The translations under genes and the position numbers were made by a program. From Pollenia angustigena (taxonomy: Eukaryota > Arthropoda > Insecta > Diptera > Polleniidae), in NCBI GenBank assembly GCA_930367215.1, contig OV884060.1, forward strand, positions 101,022,151 to 101,086,150: a stretch of 64,000 nt of DNA. The letters are read 5' to 3'. Each line of letters starts with the position of its first letter. The stretch's first letter is position 1. Below the pieces are notes generated by a model. That model had not been told where the DNA came from. It worked only from the letters and a program-made list of their open reading frames with translations, and ran no database searches. This document shows positions 47,136 through 58,518 of this stretch, piece by piece.

Positions 47136-47530
47136 ATGAATAGATTCATGCTTGAACAACGCCACCAAATTATCAAAATATACTTTGAAAATCAGCCATC
47201 GATTTTCGCAACTTAAAGGTGACTTCATGATCATGAAATTCATGAAATGACGCAAATTTTTTCACAAATGAAGGCGATGTGTTGATTTAGAGAAAAACCA
47301 CTGTCAATTAGACTTCAAGGCCGTCCGATGTGACACTTATTGATTGTTTTCCGTAAGGCTGTGAAGTCAGTGGTTAATGCTGATAAGCCAGCAACAATCG
47401 GTGTCTTGGAGGTCAACATTGTTCATTTAATTCGAAAAAGAGAAACAAAATTGGACGTCTGCAATGCGTTTCGTCAAGGACAGGCGCGTTGCTATTTGTT
47501 TTAAATCAGTTTCAAATGATAATGCCGTCT
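47136..47530 (+). pseudogene. Second mariner transposase remnant
   Basis: MLEQRHQIIKIYFENQPS, then a stop. In other frames LSIRLQGRP and VNADKPATIGVLEVNI follow. This is the N-terminal helix-turn-helix part of a mariner transposase with many breaks. Confidence 0.5.
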
Positions 47531-48110
47531 ATCAATCTGCGATTAAAATTAATTTTTTTTTGTTTTGTCTACCATTTTAAGTTTCATGGTCTTAAAAAAT
47601 AGTTTTATACAACTGTCCCTTTCGTAATTCAGTTTTACAACTGTAAAGGGCGTTAAATATTCTTTAAACTAAAACATTAAAAAGTAGCTAGATAGAAATA
47701 AAATTAATTATATGTTGCAATACTGAAAATATCTTCCCCTAGGCAAGTTTTTAGTTTGAATGACATTTTTCAATAAACTTCAGGTTCTAAATCACTATGA
47801 TATGCATATTTATCCAAATCTAAGGGTCCATCTTGCGACATTCATTACCAAACATTTGAAAATATATGTATGTTTAATGATTGAAGTCGTTTCTTAAAAA
47901 GAAACCGAGACTTTCGTTCAGAAGGCTGTGCATTTCTTAGCACCAATATTTAAAAAGAAATAAATGCCATCACTGAAATCGAATCTTGATTTTATTAGGG
48001 CATCTGAAGTAAAAATTTCAAATTACACCTAAGAGAAATTATCCACGCTCTACCCGCGACCGTAAAAATTATATCAAATTTGGGTAATTACCCACAAAGT
48101 GGCAACACTG

Positions 48111-48480
48111 ATGTTAATGCTGTTTTGCGCCTCAAATGTACTTCATTAGTTTGTTGCCTTTGTGCCAAAAAAAAGGACCAAGAGCACGAATTTTTCCCTA
48201 GTTTTTCCCCTCAAATGTACTTTATTTTTTTGTTGCCATTATGTTTAAAAACTTAGGTTTCAAGATTGCGCTAAACTATTTTGAATAAAGCCTGCTTATA
48301 AAAAGTACCAAAATTGCTAATTTTTACCCTGTTTTGCACGATAAATGTTCTTTATTTGCTTGCTGCCTTTATTGTTAAGAACAATTTTAAGCAGAACTAT
48401 TTTGAAAAAGACATGTTTTGCAAAAAGTACACAAAGTTCAAATTTTTACCCTGTTTTGTCGACTTTTCTTTTTTCGCGAA
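48111..48480 (+). repeat. Continuation of the ~120-bp tandem repeat array
   Basis: Units with TTTTACCCTGTTTTGC and CAAATGTACTTTATTTGCTTGTTGCC recur at about 48115, 48205, 48325 and 48438 (spacing roughly 113-122 bp). The frame 48314-48607 runs through the array and is not taken as a gene. Confidence 0.6.
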
Positions 48481-49089
48481 GCAATTACGAACAAACCCGC
48501 CGAAGGAAATATTAAATTTGGTCCAGTCGATTAAAAAGGTATGTATGTACTTATATAAATTTACAAACTTAAAAATTAAATTAAAAACTTTCAAAAATCA
48601 TGTCTAGTACTGAACATAAATTTATTATTTTTCATGGAGATCAAAGTTCGATTGATGTAGGAAATTTTTGAACAAATTTCTACATAATTTTTTTGTTCAT
48701 TTAACCCTAAAGCAACAAGAGATATTTTAGGCTGTGTAAATGTTATGTCTTGTTTAAATTCAGTACAGTATTTACATAAAGGCAATTTTTTCAATATTTT
48801 TATCATATTTAAATAATTAAATAATAAAAACAATAAATTAAGTTTTATGTAAATTTCGTTAAAAAGATTAAAGAATTTACTGAAATACTGTAAATTTTGA
48901 TCAAATTGATTTTTAATAAATATTATCAGTGTTTGTTTTTATATTAGCATAAAATTGCCGTTCTTGGGCGAGTCCGTAACTTTCGTTTCGTTTTTTGATT
49001 TTTGTATGACAGCCATTGATTGCAAAATACCTCCTAATTTAAGGAGAAAATAGAAAAAAGTGAATTTCGTGCTCTCTTTAAGCATTTTT
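48481..49089. other. No recognised feature
   Basis: AT-rich, short chance frames only. Confidence 0.4.
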
Positions 49090-49430
49090 AGTCAAAATCC
49101 ATGAATTAGGCTACGAATTACTTCCTCATCCAGCCTATTCTCCAGATTCAATCCTGAGTTACTATTTCTTGTTTCCAAATCTGAAGAAATGGCTCAGCGG
49201 AAAAAGATTTGAGTCCAACGATGAAATCATCTCACAAGCAAATATTTATCTATTTCGATGACTTGACAAATCTTATGTTTTTTGTATAGATAAAAAATTG
49301 AAAAGAAAAATTGAAGAACGCTGGACAAATTGTATAGAGGTCAAACAAGACTACGTTGAAAAATAAAAGAATTTTACTACCAAAAATCTGTTTTTCATTT
49401 AAAAAGTCAGTGACTTATTGTCCCAAGTTA
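49090..49430 (+). pseudogene. Mariner transposase C-terminus with 3' end of the element
   Basis: The frame reads IHELGYELLPHPAYSPD, then FLFPNLKKWLSGKRF, then (after a break) EERWTNCIEVKQDYVEK and a stop at 49363. These are the third-catalytic-Asp region and the C-terminal tail of mauritiana/irritans-type mariners. The usual D of the SPDLAPSD motif is replaced (SPDSILSYY), so it is inactive. The following GTCAGTGACTTATTGTCC looks like the terminal repeat. Confidence 0.7.
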
Positions 49431-50738
49431 TTATAAGGGTTTAAAAAACTACATTTGATTTTATTATCATCCCACTTTTGGGATTTGAGAGAAAATAGGG
49501 CGGAGTATCAACTTTGATATAAGAAATGGGAATAAATCAGAATGGTTAAGGGGTAGCAAACATTTTACTTTGAACTATATTTTGTTATCATCCCTGTAAA
49601 GACAAATTTAAAAAATTTTTAAAATAGATAATTGTAGGCTGTTTAAATTCTTTTTTTTTTTTTTAGAAAAAAGCATTATTATAACTTTTGACTTACACGA
49701 CTGTATAAGAAATTAAGTAAAAAATTACAACCGATATGTTGAAAAAATCAGACCAAGATATTGCAACATTATCAAGTTTCAATCTAAAATCGTTTGTAAC
49801 TTGTTGACTTTAGGAGACAAGTAGCAAACACAGGCTCTCTTTTCACAAAACAAAGTAAGATGAATAAAACTTCTTAAAACCAAACAATAAATTAAAAAAT
49901 GTCAAGCATTAAAAAATCTTGGACTTCCGTGGTGCGGCGGATGGTGGATCGATCTAACATCAAAGCCTAAGCTCGAATAGTTCTCTACGATATTATGGTA
50001 AGACTAATGTCAATCCCTCAAACTGTTTAGAAATAATATATTTATTTCCCAAAATATTTGATTATCCCCACTGTGAGCAAATAATCTTTTACGAAATAAA
50101 TATTTGATACTATTTAATATGTAAGTAATTGTGAATACCTTAGGGATCCATATTTTGTTGTATAGAGAATTTTCAGATAAGATCTGTACATATTGGTTGT
50201 GTTGATTTCTTTTATTTTAGAATCTACTTGAGTTAATAAAAAAAAAAATTATTTAGCTATGAATTTCCTAATGAATGAAATTTTATACTCATTAAAACAT
50301 TAATGTTTACATAACAAACATTTACGTTAAACTATGACAATAAAAAATACTTAAATTTTTAAAAAATTGTTTAAAATTAAACACTGCAAAATAAAACCCT
50401 TTTCCAAATACCAGTATTAATAGCACAATGAGGTTTGAATGAATATAAAATATTTTTGCTGCAACTAAGTATGTTCTAGTAACAAATTTGAAAACGTTTT
50501 TGTCGCTATTCCTGTTGTTGCATGCGCTAATGCGCCCATAATTATGCTAATAATACCTTTTAATACATTCTTAAATATAAATACCTTTAAAATTTAAGAG
50601 ATAGTAGTATGTTTGTTTGTGTATGTGTACATTTGGTTCTCCACCATGTTGGGTGGCGCTTTTTGCAATGAGTTGTATGATCGCTCTCATAAATTCACAA
50701 AATATGTATGTTTGTAAGTGGCTTCTTAGAGGCTTAAA

Positions 50739-50775
<37 letters not shown>

Positions 50776-50958
50776 AGTACTAGATAATATACATTATTTA
50801 TGAGAATATATGTACATATTCACGCCTGTATGTATATATGTAAATACACTGAAACAAATTTAGACTATACTATTTATTGCAATACCGAGCTGGAATAAGA
50901 AAATTTGTATTTCAAATTACAATTATTTGAAATACAAAAATTTCGATATTTTCGAAAT
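49431..50958. other. No gene; contains a (TA)n microsatellite
   Basis: A run of alternating TA lies at about 50742-50772. The frame over it (50571-50774, minus) is repeat-encoded and not a gene. Nothing else recognised. Confidence 0.5.
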
Positions 50959-51123
50959 TTTTTTTTTTTTTTTTTTTTTCTCATTATTTATTTATTGAAT
51001 CTTCATATATTAAATATGAACTAACAATAATTAATCAAATCTTAACCTAATACGTTATTTTTTGTCCTGCCAGTGCCAGACAAAAATTTTCTTCATCGCG
51101 GGTTCTGTTCACTTTTATAGTGT

Positions 51124-53781
51124 TTATCGCTCATCTAATTGGATAAGTGCTGCAGTGTCTCTTCTTCTTAAGCGAGTGTGGCCGCTATCATTTAAAATAT
51201 TTCGTGCTAATGGGTTTGGGTGCGATTCGAGCCTTTTTAAGTATTTTACTGCATATTTCGTAATCATAGTTTTAACTAATGGAACATTAAGATCCTTGTG
51301 AATATTTGAGTTTTTAACATACCAAGGGGCAGCTGTGATTATTCGAAGTAGTTTATTTTGGCGCCTTTGAATTTTTTCGATATTAGAGGCCGAGGCAGTG
51401 CCCCATAACTGAATACCATAGCACCAGATTGGCTTTAAGATGGAGTTGTAAAGAAGAAGTTTGCAGTCGAGACTAAGGACAGAGTTTCTTCCAATAAGCC
51501 AATGAATTTGGATGGCTTTTAGTTTCATTTGAGTTAATTTTGCCTCTATATGGCTTTTCCACGTTAAACGGCGATCTAGATGAATACCGAGGTATTTTAC
51601 ATGCGAATTTTGAGGTATTATTTGATTATTGATTTTAATAGGGGGGCATGATTCCCGACGCAAGGTGAATGTTATATGTACGCATTTTTGCTCATTGACC
51701 TCTATCCTCCATTGCTTTAACCATAGTTCGAGTTGAAATATATGATCCTGTAGGTATCGAGATGCTTCTTGACGGTTTTCGTGCACGCTCAAAAAAGCTG
51801 TATCATCAGCAAATGTTGAAGTTTGTGTGTAGTTGTTTGTTGGCATGTCCGAGGTATATATTAAGTATAAAAGTGGGCCCAGGATGCTTCCCTGAGGGAC
51901 TCCAGCGTCAATTTGCTGAGGAGAGCTTAAATAATCACCTTCTTTAATAATAAATTTTCGACCGACTAAGTAGCTTTCTAACAGCTTGTGTGTGTTTACT
52001 GGTAAGTTGAGCTTCAATTTATGTAATAAGCCTTCATGCCAGACTTTATCAAAAGCTTGAGAAACATCGATGAAGAGAGCGGAGCAATATTTTTTTTCTT
52101 CAAAGGCTTTTCTTATTGCGTTTACTATACGATGGGTTTGCTCAATTGTGCTGTGTTCTCTTCTAAAGCCGAATTGGTGGTTAGGAATACATCTATTTTC
52201 ATTTAAAATTGGGGTTAATTTTGACGCTAACAGCTTCTCAAACAGCTTTGATATATTAGAAAGTAAGCTTATAGGCCTATATGACTCAACTTTTGTGTGA
52301 TCCTTTCCAGGTTTAGGTATCATGGTGACTAAGGAGACCTTCCACTTTTGAGGATAGTATTCAAGGCGTAAAATAGCATTAAAAATTAAAAGAATAATTT
52401 TCTTTGCTATGCTGGGTAGCTCCAAAAGCATTTTGTTGCTGATCTTATCAAAACCAGGAGCCTTCTTGGGGTTTAAATCACAAATAGCCTTTTCGATTTC
52501 TCTTATCTCAAATCTTAGCGGAACAGCTGCTCTAGCAGCAACAGGTGGTAACTCGACCGCAATATCGTGAGATATATTTGGGGTAAATACGTTTTTTAAA
52601 TGATTGACATACAGATTTCCTTTTTCAACATCATTTCTTGCCCAACTTCCATTCAAGTTTCTTAATGGTGGTTTAGAGACAACTGGCCTTTTGAGATTTC
52701 TAGCTGCGCGCCATAATGAGTAGTTTGATTGTGGGGTTGCATCAAGTTCCTCAAGATATTTTTCCAGAGAAGCCGTTTTCTTAGTCTGCAGTAACTTTCT
52801 AAGTCTTTTTGTACACTCTTTAAGTAAGTTCTTAAGTTGAGGGGATCTGTGCAATTGCCAATCTCTTCGAGCCCTCCTTTTTTCAGACAAAAGATGCTCG
52901 ACATCTGTGGAATATATTTTAATAGTTTTTGTTTTTTTGGGGACAATATTGGAATGTTGAACAGCTAGTTTCAGAAAACTGTCAAAATTGTCAATAGAGC
53001 GATCTACATAATCCGGTGTACTGAGCGGAATATTTTCTGTGCAATGGGTACTGAGATATTTTTTATATTTTAACCAATTAATTTGCGTAGCTGTCGTCGG
53101 AGGTAAAATTCTATTGGGGTTCATTATAGTAACAATTGTAGGTGTGTGGTCGGAAGATAAATCTAGGGAGGCTTCAACATGAATCGTTTCTATGGGAATG
53201 TTTTTAACCACGCCGAAATCGATGACATCTGGAATTTTTTGATGATCAGTGGGCCAATATGTTGGTTGTCCGCTCGCTACCACATTTAAATCCATTTTAG
53301 AAATTGTGTTAAATAAAACACGACCCTTTGGTGTTATAAGTCGCGACCCCCAGAAGGTATGTTTAGCGTTATAATCGCCAGCGGCTAGGAAACACGGTCC
53401 TAATGATTTAAAATATTTATAATATTGGTCCTCCGATATTGAAAATCTAGGCGGGGAGTATAACGATGAAATTACTAGGTTTCTATTTAATTCCTCAACG
53501 CAAATGTTCGTTGCTTGGAGATAATCTTCACGATGATCACACATTAGGTAGTGTTTCACTCGGGTTTTTATTAAAATGGCAGAACCTCCACAAGCTCTAT
53601 CTCGAGGGTCCTTGGTATCATATAGTATATAACCATTTATTTTAAACGTATTTCTTGAGGTCAAGTGAGTTTCAGAAATCATCATGACATCAATTTGTTT
53701 ATTTTTAAGAAAGTATTCTAATTCATTTTTATGTTGGCGGATGCCGTTTGCGTTCCAAAAACAAATTTTTAAACAGTTCAT
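51124..53781 (-). CDS. Jockey ORF2 (APE endonuclease and reverse transcriptase)
   Basis: 885 residues, uninterrupted. The N-terminal AP-like endonuclease shows WNANGIRQHK, the ISETHL acid, GDYNAKHTFWGS and the SSDHTP catalytic His. The central RT shows KKAPGFDKISNKM, PKPGKDHTKVESYRPISLLS, FIDVSQAFDKVWHEGL, GVPQGSILGPLLY and the catalytic box FADD (near residue 656; family variant of YADD). The C-terminus has the CYGIQLWGTAS and RNKLLRIITAAPWYV region of Jockey. Its length matches the clade (about 880-920). The ATG overlaps the ORF1 TGA, implying stop-restart translation. Confidence 0.92.
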   Translation of the reverse strand: MNCLKICFWNANGIRQHKNELEYFLKNKQIDVMMISETHLTSRNTFKINGYILYDTKDPRDRACGGSAILIKTRVKHYLMCDHREDYLQATNICVEELNRNLVISSLYSPPRFSISEDQYYKYFKSLGPCFLAAGDYNAKHTFWGSRLITPKGRVLFNTISKMDLNVVASGQPTYWPTDHQKIPDVIDFGVVKNIPIETIHVEASLDLSSDHTPTIVTIMNPNRILPPTTATQINWLKYKKYLSTHCTENIPLSTPDYVDRSIDNFDSFLKLAVQHSNIVPKKTKTIKIYSTDVEHLLSEKRRARRDWQLHRSPQLKNLLKECTKRLRKLLQTKKTASLEKYLEELDATPQSNYSLWRAARNLKRPVVSKPPLRNLNGSWARNDVEKGNLYVNHLKNVFTPNISHDIAVELPPVAARAAVPLRFEIREIEKAICDLNPKKAPGFDKISNKMLLELPSIAKKIILLIFNAILRLEYYPQKWKVSLVTMIPKPGKDHTKVESYRPISLLSNISKLFEKLLASKLTPILNENRCIPNHQFGFRREHSTIEQTHRIVNAIRKAFEEKKYCSALFIDVSQAFDKVWHEGLLHKLKLNLPVNTHKLLESYLVGRKFIIKEGDYLSSPQQIDAGVPQGSILGPLLYLIYTSDMPTNNYTQTSTFADDTAFLSVHENRQEASRYLQDHIFQLELWLKQWRIEVNEQKCVHITFTLRRESCPPIKINNQIIPQNSHVKYLGIHLDRRLTWKSHIEAKLTQMKLKAIQIHWLIGRNSVLSLDCKLLLYNSILKPIWCYGIQLWGTASASNIEKIQRRQNKLLRIITAAPWYVKNSNIHKDLNVPLVKTMITKYAVKYLKRLESHPNPLARNILNDSGHTRLRRRDTAALIQLDER

Positions 53782-54938
53782 GGTTTATTAAGTACAGCTT
53801 GCAATAACATCGATTGCATTCTAAGCATTTCCTGCATCATATTACCCATTGTGTTCGTAAAATTATTTACCGTTTGCACTAATGTTTCCATGGTTTTTTC
53901 TAAGCGACTTAAATTAGAAACCGGAGTTTCATCATTACTTGGCGAAGCACCTTGCATTGGCTGATGGTTTGATTTTAGGACGTTAGCGTAAGAGGTTCTG
54001 TTATTACTAGGCTGGGGGGCTTGAATTGCATTTGTGTTTACTTGATTTGCAACCTGCATTTGAGGGGTATTTGTTTTTGGTCCAACCTTCTGCTTGACGA
54101 TATTATATACAGGGCATCCTCTATAATTGGCAGTGTGATTACCGCCACAGTTGCTACATTTTTTTACGTTGGGGTCGGTTTTAGACTTATCGCAAGAAAC
54201 TGTACCGTGTAGTTCACCACATACTACGCAGACAGGGGGTAAATAGCAGTATGCCTTAGTATGACCGTACTCTTGACAGTTTAAACATTGAACGGGACCA
54301 TTTCTTTTGTGCGGCTCTTCTATAGTTATTCTTCTGTAGAGAATATATTTTAAATTGTAAATAGGATGTGTTTCGTTTTTTTTAAGTTTTACGTCGCCGG
54401 GTTCAAACTCAACTCGAAAGAGTGGTTGGGGAATTTTTTCTCTATTTTTAATATTTACTACATGCTTTACCTTGAAGCCTTTTTCTTCTAAGAATGTTTT
54501 AACCTCTTCTGGGTCTACGCATGAGTCAATGCCCTTGATTACTACCTGAAGACCTTTACTGCTCTTCAGTTGATAAGTATAAAAGTTTTTATTCAGAGTC
54601 TCAAATACTGTAATTACCTTTCGAAAATCATCCTCGTGATTCACCTGTATTTTAGTCTCGTTAATGATACCGCGCTTTATTGCAGCTACATAAAAGGAAT
54701 TTTCACCTATCACCGAAATTAAACTTTTTATTAACTCATTAGAGTTTTGCTCTCTAAGGTATATCGGGGGTGGCTTAGACGATTTAATGACGTTTGGTGC
54801 TTCAGAGGATTCATCCTCCAGAATCGCAAAACGATTTTGTGTATTTATTTTATCAAAAGATGGTACTTTTGAGGCCGAAGCAACTGCTGCAGAGGTAGGG
54901 CTGCGTCCCCGTTTAAGCACTGTTATGTACCTGTCCAT
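53778..54938 (-). CDS. Jockey ORF1 (gag-like nucleic-acid-binding protein)
   Basis: 386 residues from ATG 54938. The frame is open to 55055 but has no earlier ATG. A PRE_C2HC-like middle (GIDSCVDPEEVKTFLEEKGF) precedes three clustered zinc knuckles: CLNCQEYGHTKAYC, CVVCGELHGTVSC and CSNCGGNHTANYRGC. The C-terminus is Met/Gln-rich and may oligomerise. The stop overlaps the ORF2 start as ATGA. Confidence 0.85.
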   Translation of the reverse strand: MDRYITVLKRGRSPTSAAVASASKVPSFDKINTQNRFAILEDESSEAPNVIKSSKPPPIYLREQNSNELIKSLISVIGENSFYVAAIKRGIINETKIQVNHEDDFRKVITVFETLNKNFYTYQLKSSKGLQVVIKGIDSCVDPEEVKTFLEEKGFKVKHVVNIKNREKIPQPLFRVEFEPGDVKLKKNETHPIYNLKYILYRRITIEEPHKRNGPVQCLNCQEYGHTKAYCYLPPVCVVCGELHGTVSCDKSKTDPNVKKCSNCGGNHTANYRGCPVYNIVKQKVGPKTNTPQMQVANQVNTNAIQAPQPSNNRTSYANVLKSNHQPMQGASPSNDETPVSNLSRLEKTMETLVQTVNNFTNTMGNMMQEMLRMQSMLLQAVLNKP

Positions 54939-55055
54939 ACCAACTTGTATTGTAGGCTTTTGGCAGCTTTTTACAGGGGGGTTTTTTCGAAATGAAATAA
55001 ATTGTTTGTAGTCATAAGGTCCGTTTAATAACAGAAAATTATTGCTTATTTGCAA

Positions 55056-57604
55056 TAATTGCTATTGTTAAAAGTTTGACATCCCATACGACTTCATCGT
55101 TTTTTGAAAAATTTTTAAACTATAATACTTTTCTTTGTATCAGGGATGCATTTTATTTCATGTGTGAGTGTTTATATTAGCGTAATGGTGTGAACACAAA
55201 CTGTAATGTTGAATTATATTTTTTGACAGTCGCTCAGTGGCTGAAAATTTTATTTCATTGGCCAAAAGTCCAATTTTTGTTTGTCACCGGTTTCAAAAAT
55301 TTTAATTTTATTTAGTAGTAAACATATTAAAACTAAGGTGGCAAAAAAATTAGGTCAAAAAATTGGTAATTGTGGTTGTGCCATGTTGTTAAACACAACT
55401 TTTTTTTTAATTCAGAAAAAAGTATTTTTTTTTTAATATTTAATCCGAAAAATATTATCATTGCACAAAAACTATCAGCGATAATGACCTGCTTGCTTTT
55501 TTGCTAGGTTGGTAGCCTTGTTATCTTTAAAAAGTTAATATTTGCGACTATTGTGGTATTTATATTTGAGATGTTAGGACATATTTTCTAAACGACTATA
55601 TTTTTGTCAAATTTCAACTTCAGTAGAATAGAACTTTTGCGTATCAAAAGGGATTAAGAAGGTAAAACCACTGATGGAAGGGTGAAAGTGTTTTCTTTAC
55701 CCCTGTACATACTCTTTTACCCGTTTGGACCCGTCTATTCACCACTTTTTTAATTTTAATGAAATTACTCCAAAAAAATTTTTTTTGTTTGAATTTTTTT
55801 TTTTTACTTTTTTTTTTATTTCGCAAAAATGTTTGCAGAAGTAACAGAAATCATGTGCTATTGCCTCCAAAAAAATTTTATGATATAGGGAATATTGATC
55901 GTGATCGAACAGAATATAGGTAGTTCATATAAAAAATTTTATTATTGTTACACAATCAGGATAACGTATAACTGTCCTGATTCATCCTTATGCGTTAGAC
56001 TACGTTCACACTAGCGTATTTTATAGTAGAATAAAGAGCTTAGACACGCGTTTACGCTAAACAGGTATATTGTGAATCCCATCTTAGAAGGGATTTTAAC
56101 ATTTTTTTTGGTCTCTTTATTTTATCTGTTTTTATGACTCTAATAATATTCTATGGCCCTATAACTATGCAATGCGTTGTTAAATTTGTGTCAGGTTTTT
56201 TATAGCATATAAATAAAATGATTTTAAGTTTTTTAATCCTTTTAATTCTACCTGTGTTTGGTATGAAAAAAGTATGAAAAGGTTTAAAAGCAAGTGACAT
56301 TTGGATGCAAACTCAGTGGATATAATATATCTGAGCAATGACAACGTTTTTCATAGAAACATGGACAACTGCAGATCCGTTCATCTCCAGTATTCGAAAT
56401 CAATGGAAAGTGGAACATCGGGATTTAGATGAAGAAGTCAAAAAACTACTAAAGAACAGAAATAACACAGAACAGAATATGGAATATTTGCAATTAATCT
56501 TTCAATTAAATGAACAATAACTATAATTCATTAGATCTAAGACAGACATTGTATTAGTAGAAAATAATAATAAACAGAAACTCACATTGTTACAAAAGCT
56601 ATTAAAATCTATTGCTGCTTTTATTTTTAAACGGTTTTTTTATTTACATATGTATGAAATGTTTTAATAAATAAGAAATATTCAAAAAATAAATACTTAT
56701 ATTTTTGTATCAAAGTTTTAAAAAAATTCAGAATTCAGCGGCTTTATTTTGCTTATATTAACAAATTTTTCAGCAAAAAATAATAGATTCTTCTGTAGTA
56801 ATAGCAAGATTTTAGATAATAATTCTTAAGTTTTTTTTAATGTGTTAACAAATTTGAAAGCAAAAAATTGTTAATTTTTAAGTAAAAATAGCAAAATTTC
56901 CAGTTGATTTCATTATGTGTTTTAATGTTAAATTTTTTTTTATAGTGTAAACATTTAATTTTTTTGAGTGTCCCATTATTTCAAAAAATGTTAATGATTA
57001 TTATTTAAATCCAAAAATTAAAATTTTAAATAATTAAAAAAAAAAAACCATATTAGACGCTAAAGTTAAAAAAATCTAAAGTTCCACTTCGCCCTTAAAT
57101 TCCCCAATAACTACTCAACCCATTTTAATGAAATTAAACCCTAGAGGAAAGGGAACTAACACTTAACTTGTCACGCGACAGTTCTATAGTGATAGGGACC
57201 GGTTCGAGTTCTAACACTTTATATGAAGGGGACTTGTCACTTTAACATGGCGATGTCCTACGAGGGGGTTAATTGGCACCTTTTTGACGCTTTGTAACAG
57301 GTCACAGAAACAAGCTAAATGGACACATTCAATTTCAGTTAAAATAATGCCTGTCGCAAATATTGTGCCAAATGAACCATGTTATTAGGGCGGATCCCCA
57401 ATGAAAAACGATTTTCAGCCACTGTGAGTCGCAACAAAACTCATTAGATTTCCATCTCACAAAGTATTATGGAATACGTAAGACTTGTGAGATAGTGTAA
57501 ACTAGCTTTAAGTGTTCACGTACTTGAAAACTTGCAACGAGAGAGTGAAAAAAGGTCATAAACATTTAAGAGAGAAAAATTTTTTTACAATTTATGATCA
57601 GGCT
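55056..57604. other. No recognised gene
   Basis: AT-rich. A 60-codon frame at 56338-56520 (+) encodes a Glu/Lys/Asn-rich peptide that may be the scrap of a coding exon, but I recognise no family. 57060-57170 resembles the conserved tails of other repeats. Confidence 0.35.
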
Positions 57605-57828
57605 ACAATTAATAAGGTAACGGTCGTTTTACAACAAGCAAAACAAGGCAAAAACAACATGTGTTTTGTTGGTAAAAAAGCCTGCTAGATTGTCAAAAAT
57701 ATGTGTATTTGTAGCAATAATAAATACTCCTAATTGAAAAAAGCAAAATTGTAAGCCAATTGTGACAAAATGTAACATGTTTGTAAACAAAATTCAACTG
57801 GGCTAGTGGGGTTACCTTATTAATTGTT
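57605..57828. mobile_element. Small MITE with ACAATTAATAAGGTAAC ends
   Basis: A 17-bp terminal repeat ACAATTAATAAGGTAAC (57605) is exactly inverted at 57828. About 224 bp, no coding. No clear duplication outside. Confidence 0.55.
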
Positions 57829-58133
57829 CCATGTTTCTGATAGTGAAATTTTTCCCAGCATGAATTATTCAACCCCCTGTTTCATGTTTTTGTTTAGAAA
57901 ACAAATATAATTTTTAAATTAAAGGTTATTTAATAACACTACGTGACAGTTTTTTGAGGAAACGAATCTGACATCTAATCTTTATGTAAAATTGTCCGCT
58001 GAATCCGAATATGAAGTCAGAATTGTCAAAAGTATAACAGTTTTCCAAAATAACCGTTATTTGTGTTTTTAAAAAAGATGATGTGGCTGAAATGCATATA
58101 TCTTAAAAAATTTTAAACGGATTATGTATTTCT

Positions 58134-58300
58134 TACTTTTCGGCGAAAGGTTATAACATTTTTAAAATAACCATAGGTCGTTTGTGAAGATGAGTCAATA
58201 AATGGCAGATTTATAGTCGACAAAATTTCAAACCTCATTATAAATTTGATGATTTTTTGCAATTTTGCTCTTTTCAAGTTGTTTTTTTTTAACCAAACAA
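58134..58300 (+). repeat. Inverted repeat Y, left arm
   Basis: Pairs with 59785-59965: AAAATAACCAT..G..GTTTGTGAAGAT, GAGTCAA, and AATTTGATGATTTT..GCAATTTTGCTCTTTT recur in inverse order about 1.5 kb away. Confidence 0.6.
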
Positions 58301-58302
58301 TT

Positions 58303-58518
58303 ATGGTGTTTTCTTTTCTACAAAAAATGTGAAATTTTATTTAAAAAAAAATGAAATTTGGTACATTTTCTTAAAAATTTTGCTCCCGTAAAGGGTGGCT
58401 TGCTTTATTCTAAAAAACTCACCCTTTTCGGGAGTTAAATTTTTAAGAAACAGACACCAAATTGCATTTATTTAAATAAAATGTCACATTTTTTTTGTAG
58501 AAAAGAAAACACCATTAA
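58303..58518. repeat. Long hairpin: ~95-bp arms, ~28-nt loop
   Basis: 58303-58398 and 58427-58518 are complementary at roughly nine of ten positions (TGGTGTTTTCTTTTCTACAA; TTTCTTAAAAATTT; CTCCCG). The loop is TTGCTTTATTCTAAAAAACT. A transcript would form one long stem. Confidence 0.8.

Larger units (their letters stand above)
45335..48110. mobile_element. hAT-type element (CAGTGTTRCCAC ends) inserted in a tandem array
   Basis: Ends CAGTGTTACCAC (45335) and inverse of CAGTGTTGCCAC (48110). Flanks ATGTTAAC (45327-45334) and ATGTTAAT (48111-48118) match at 7 of 8. Contents are other repeats: a Helitron-like unit, a MITE and a mariner remnant. No transposase of its own. Confidence 0.7.
50959..55055 (-). 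mobile_element. Jockey-clade non-LTR retrotransposon, both ORFs open
   Basis: Two overlapping minus-strand ORFs are followed by a short 3' UTR with AATAAA and a 23-nt poly(A) tail (T-run 50959-50981). The 5' UTR limit is not defined; it probably runs a little beyond 55055. Target duplication was not identified. The poly(A) tail, ATGA overlap, PRE_C2HC/zinc-knuckle gag and EN-RT order are those of Jockey elements. Confidence 0.85.

Noticed and set aside
48314..48607. 97-codon frame as a gene
   Set aside because: It runs through tandem repeat units and has no domain.
50571..50774. 67-codon frame beginning with Tyr-Ile repeats
   Set aside because: Encoded by a TA microsatellite.
51062..52300. 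Plus-strand frames over the Jockey region
   Set aside because: Antisense shadows of ORF2.
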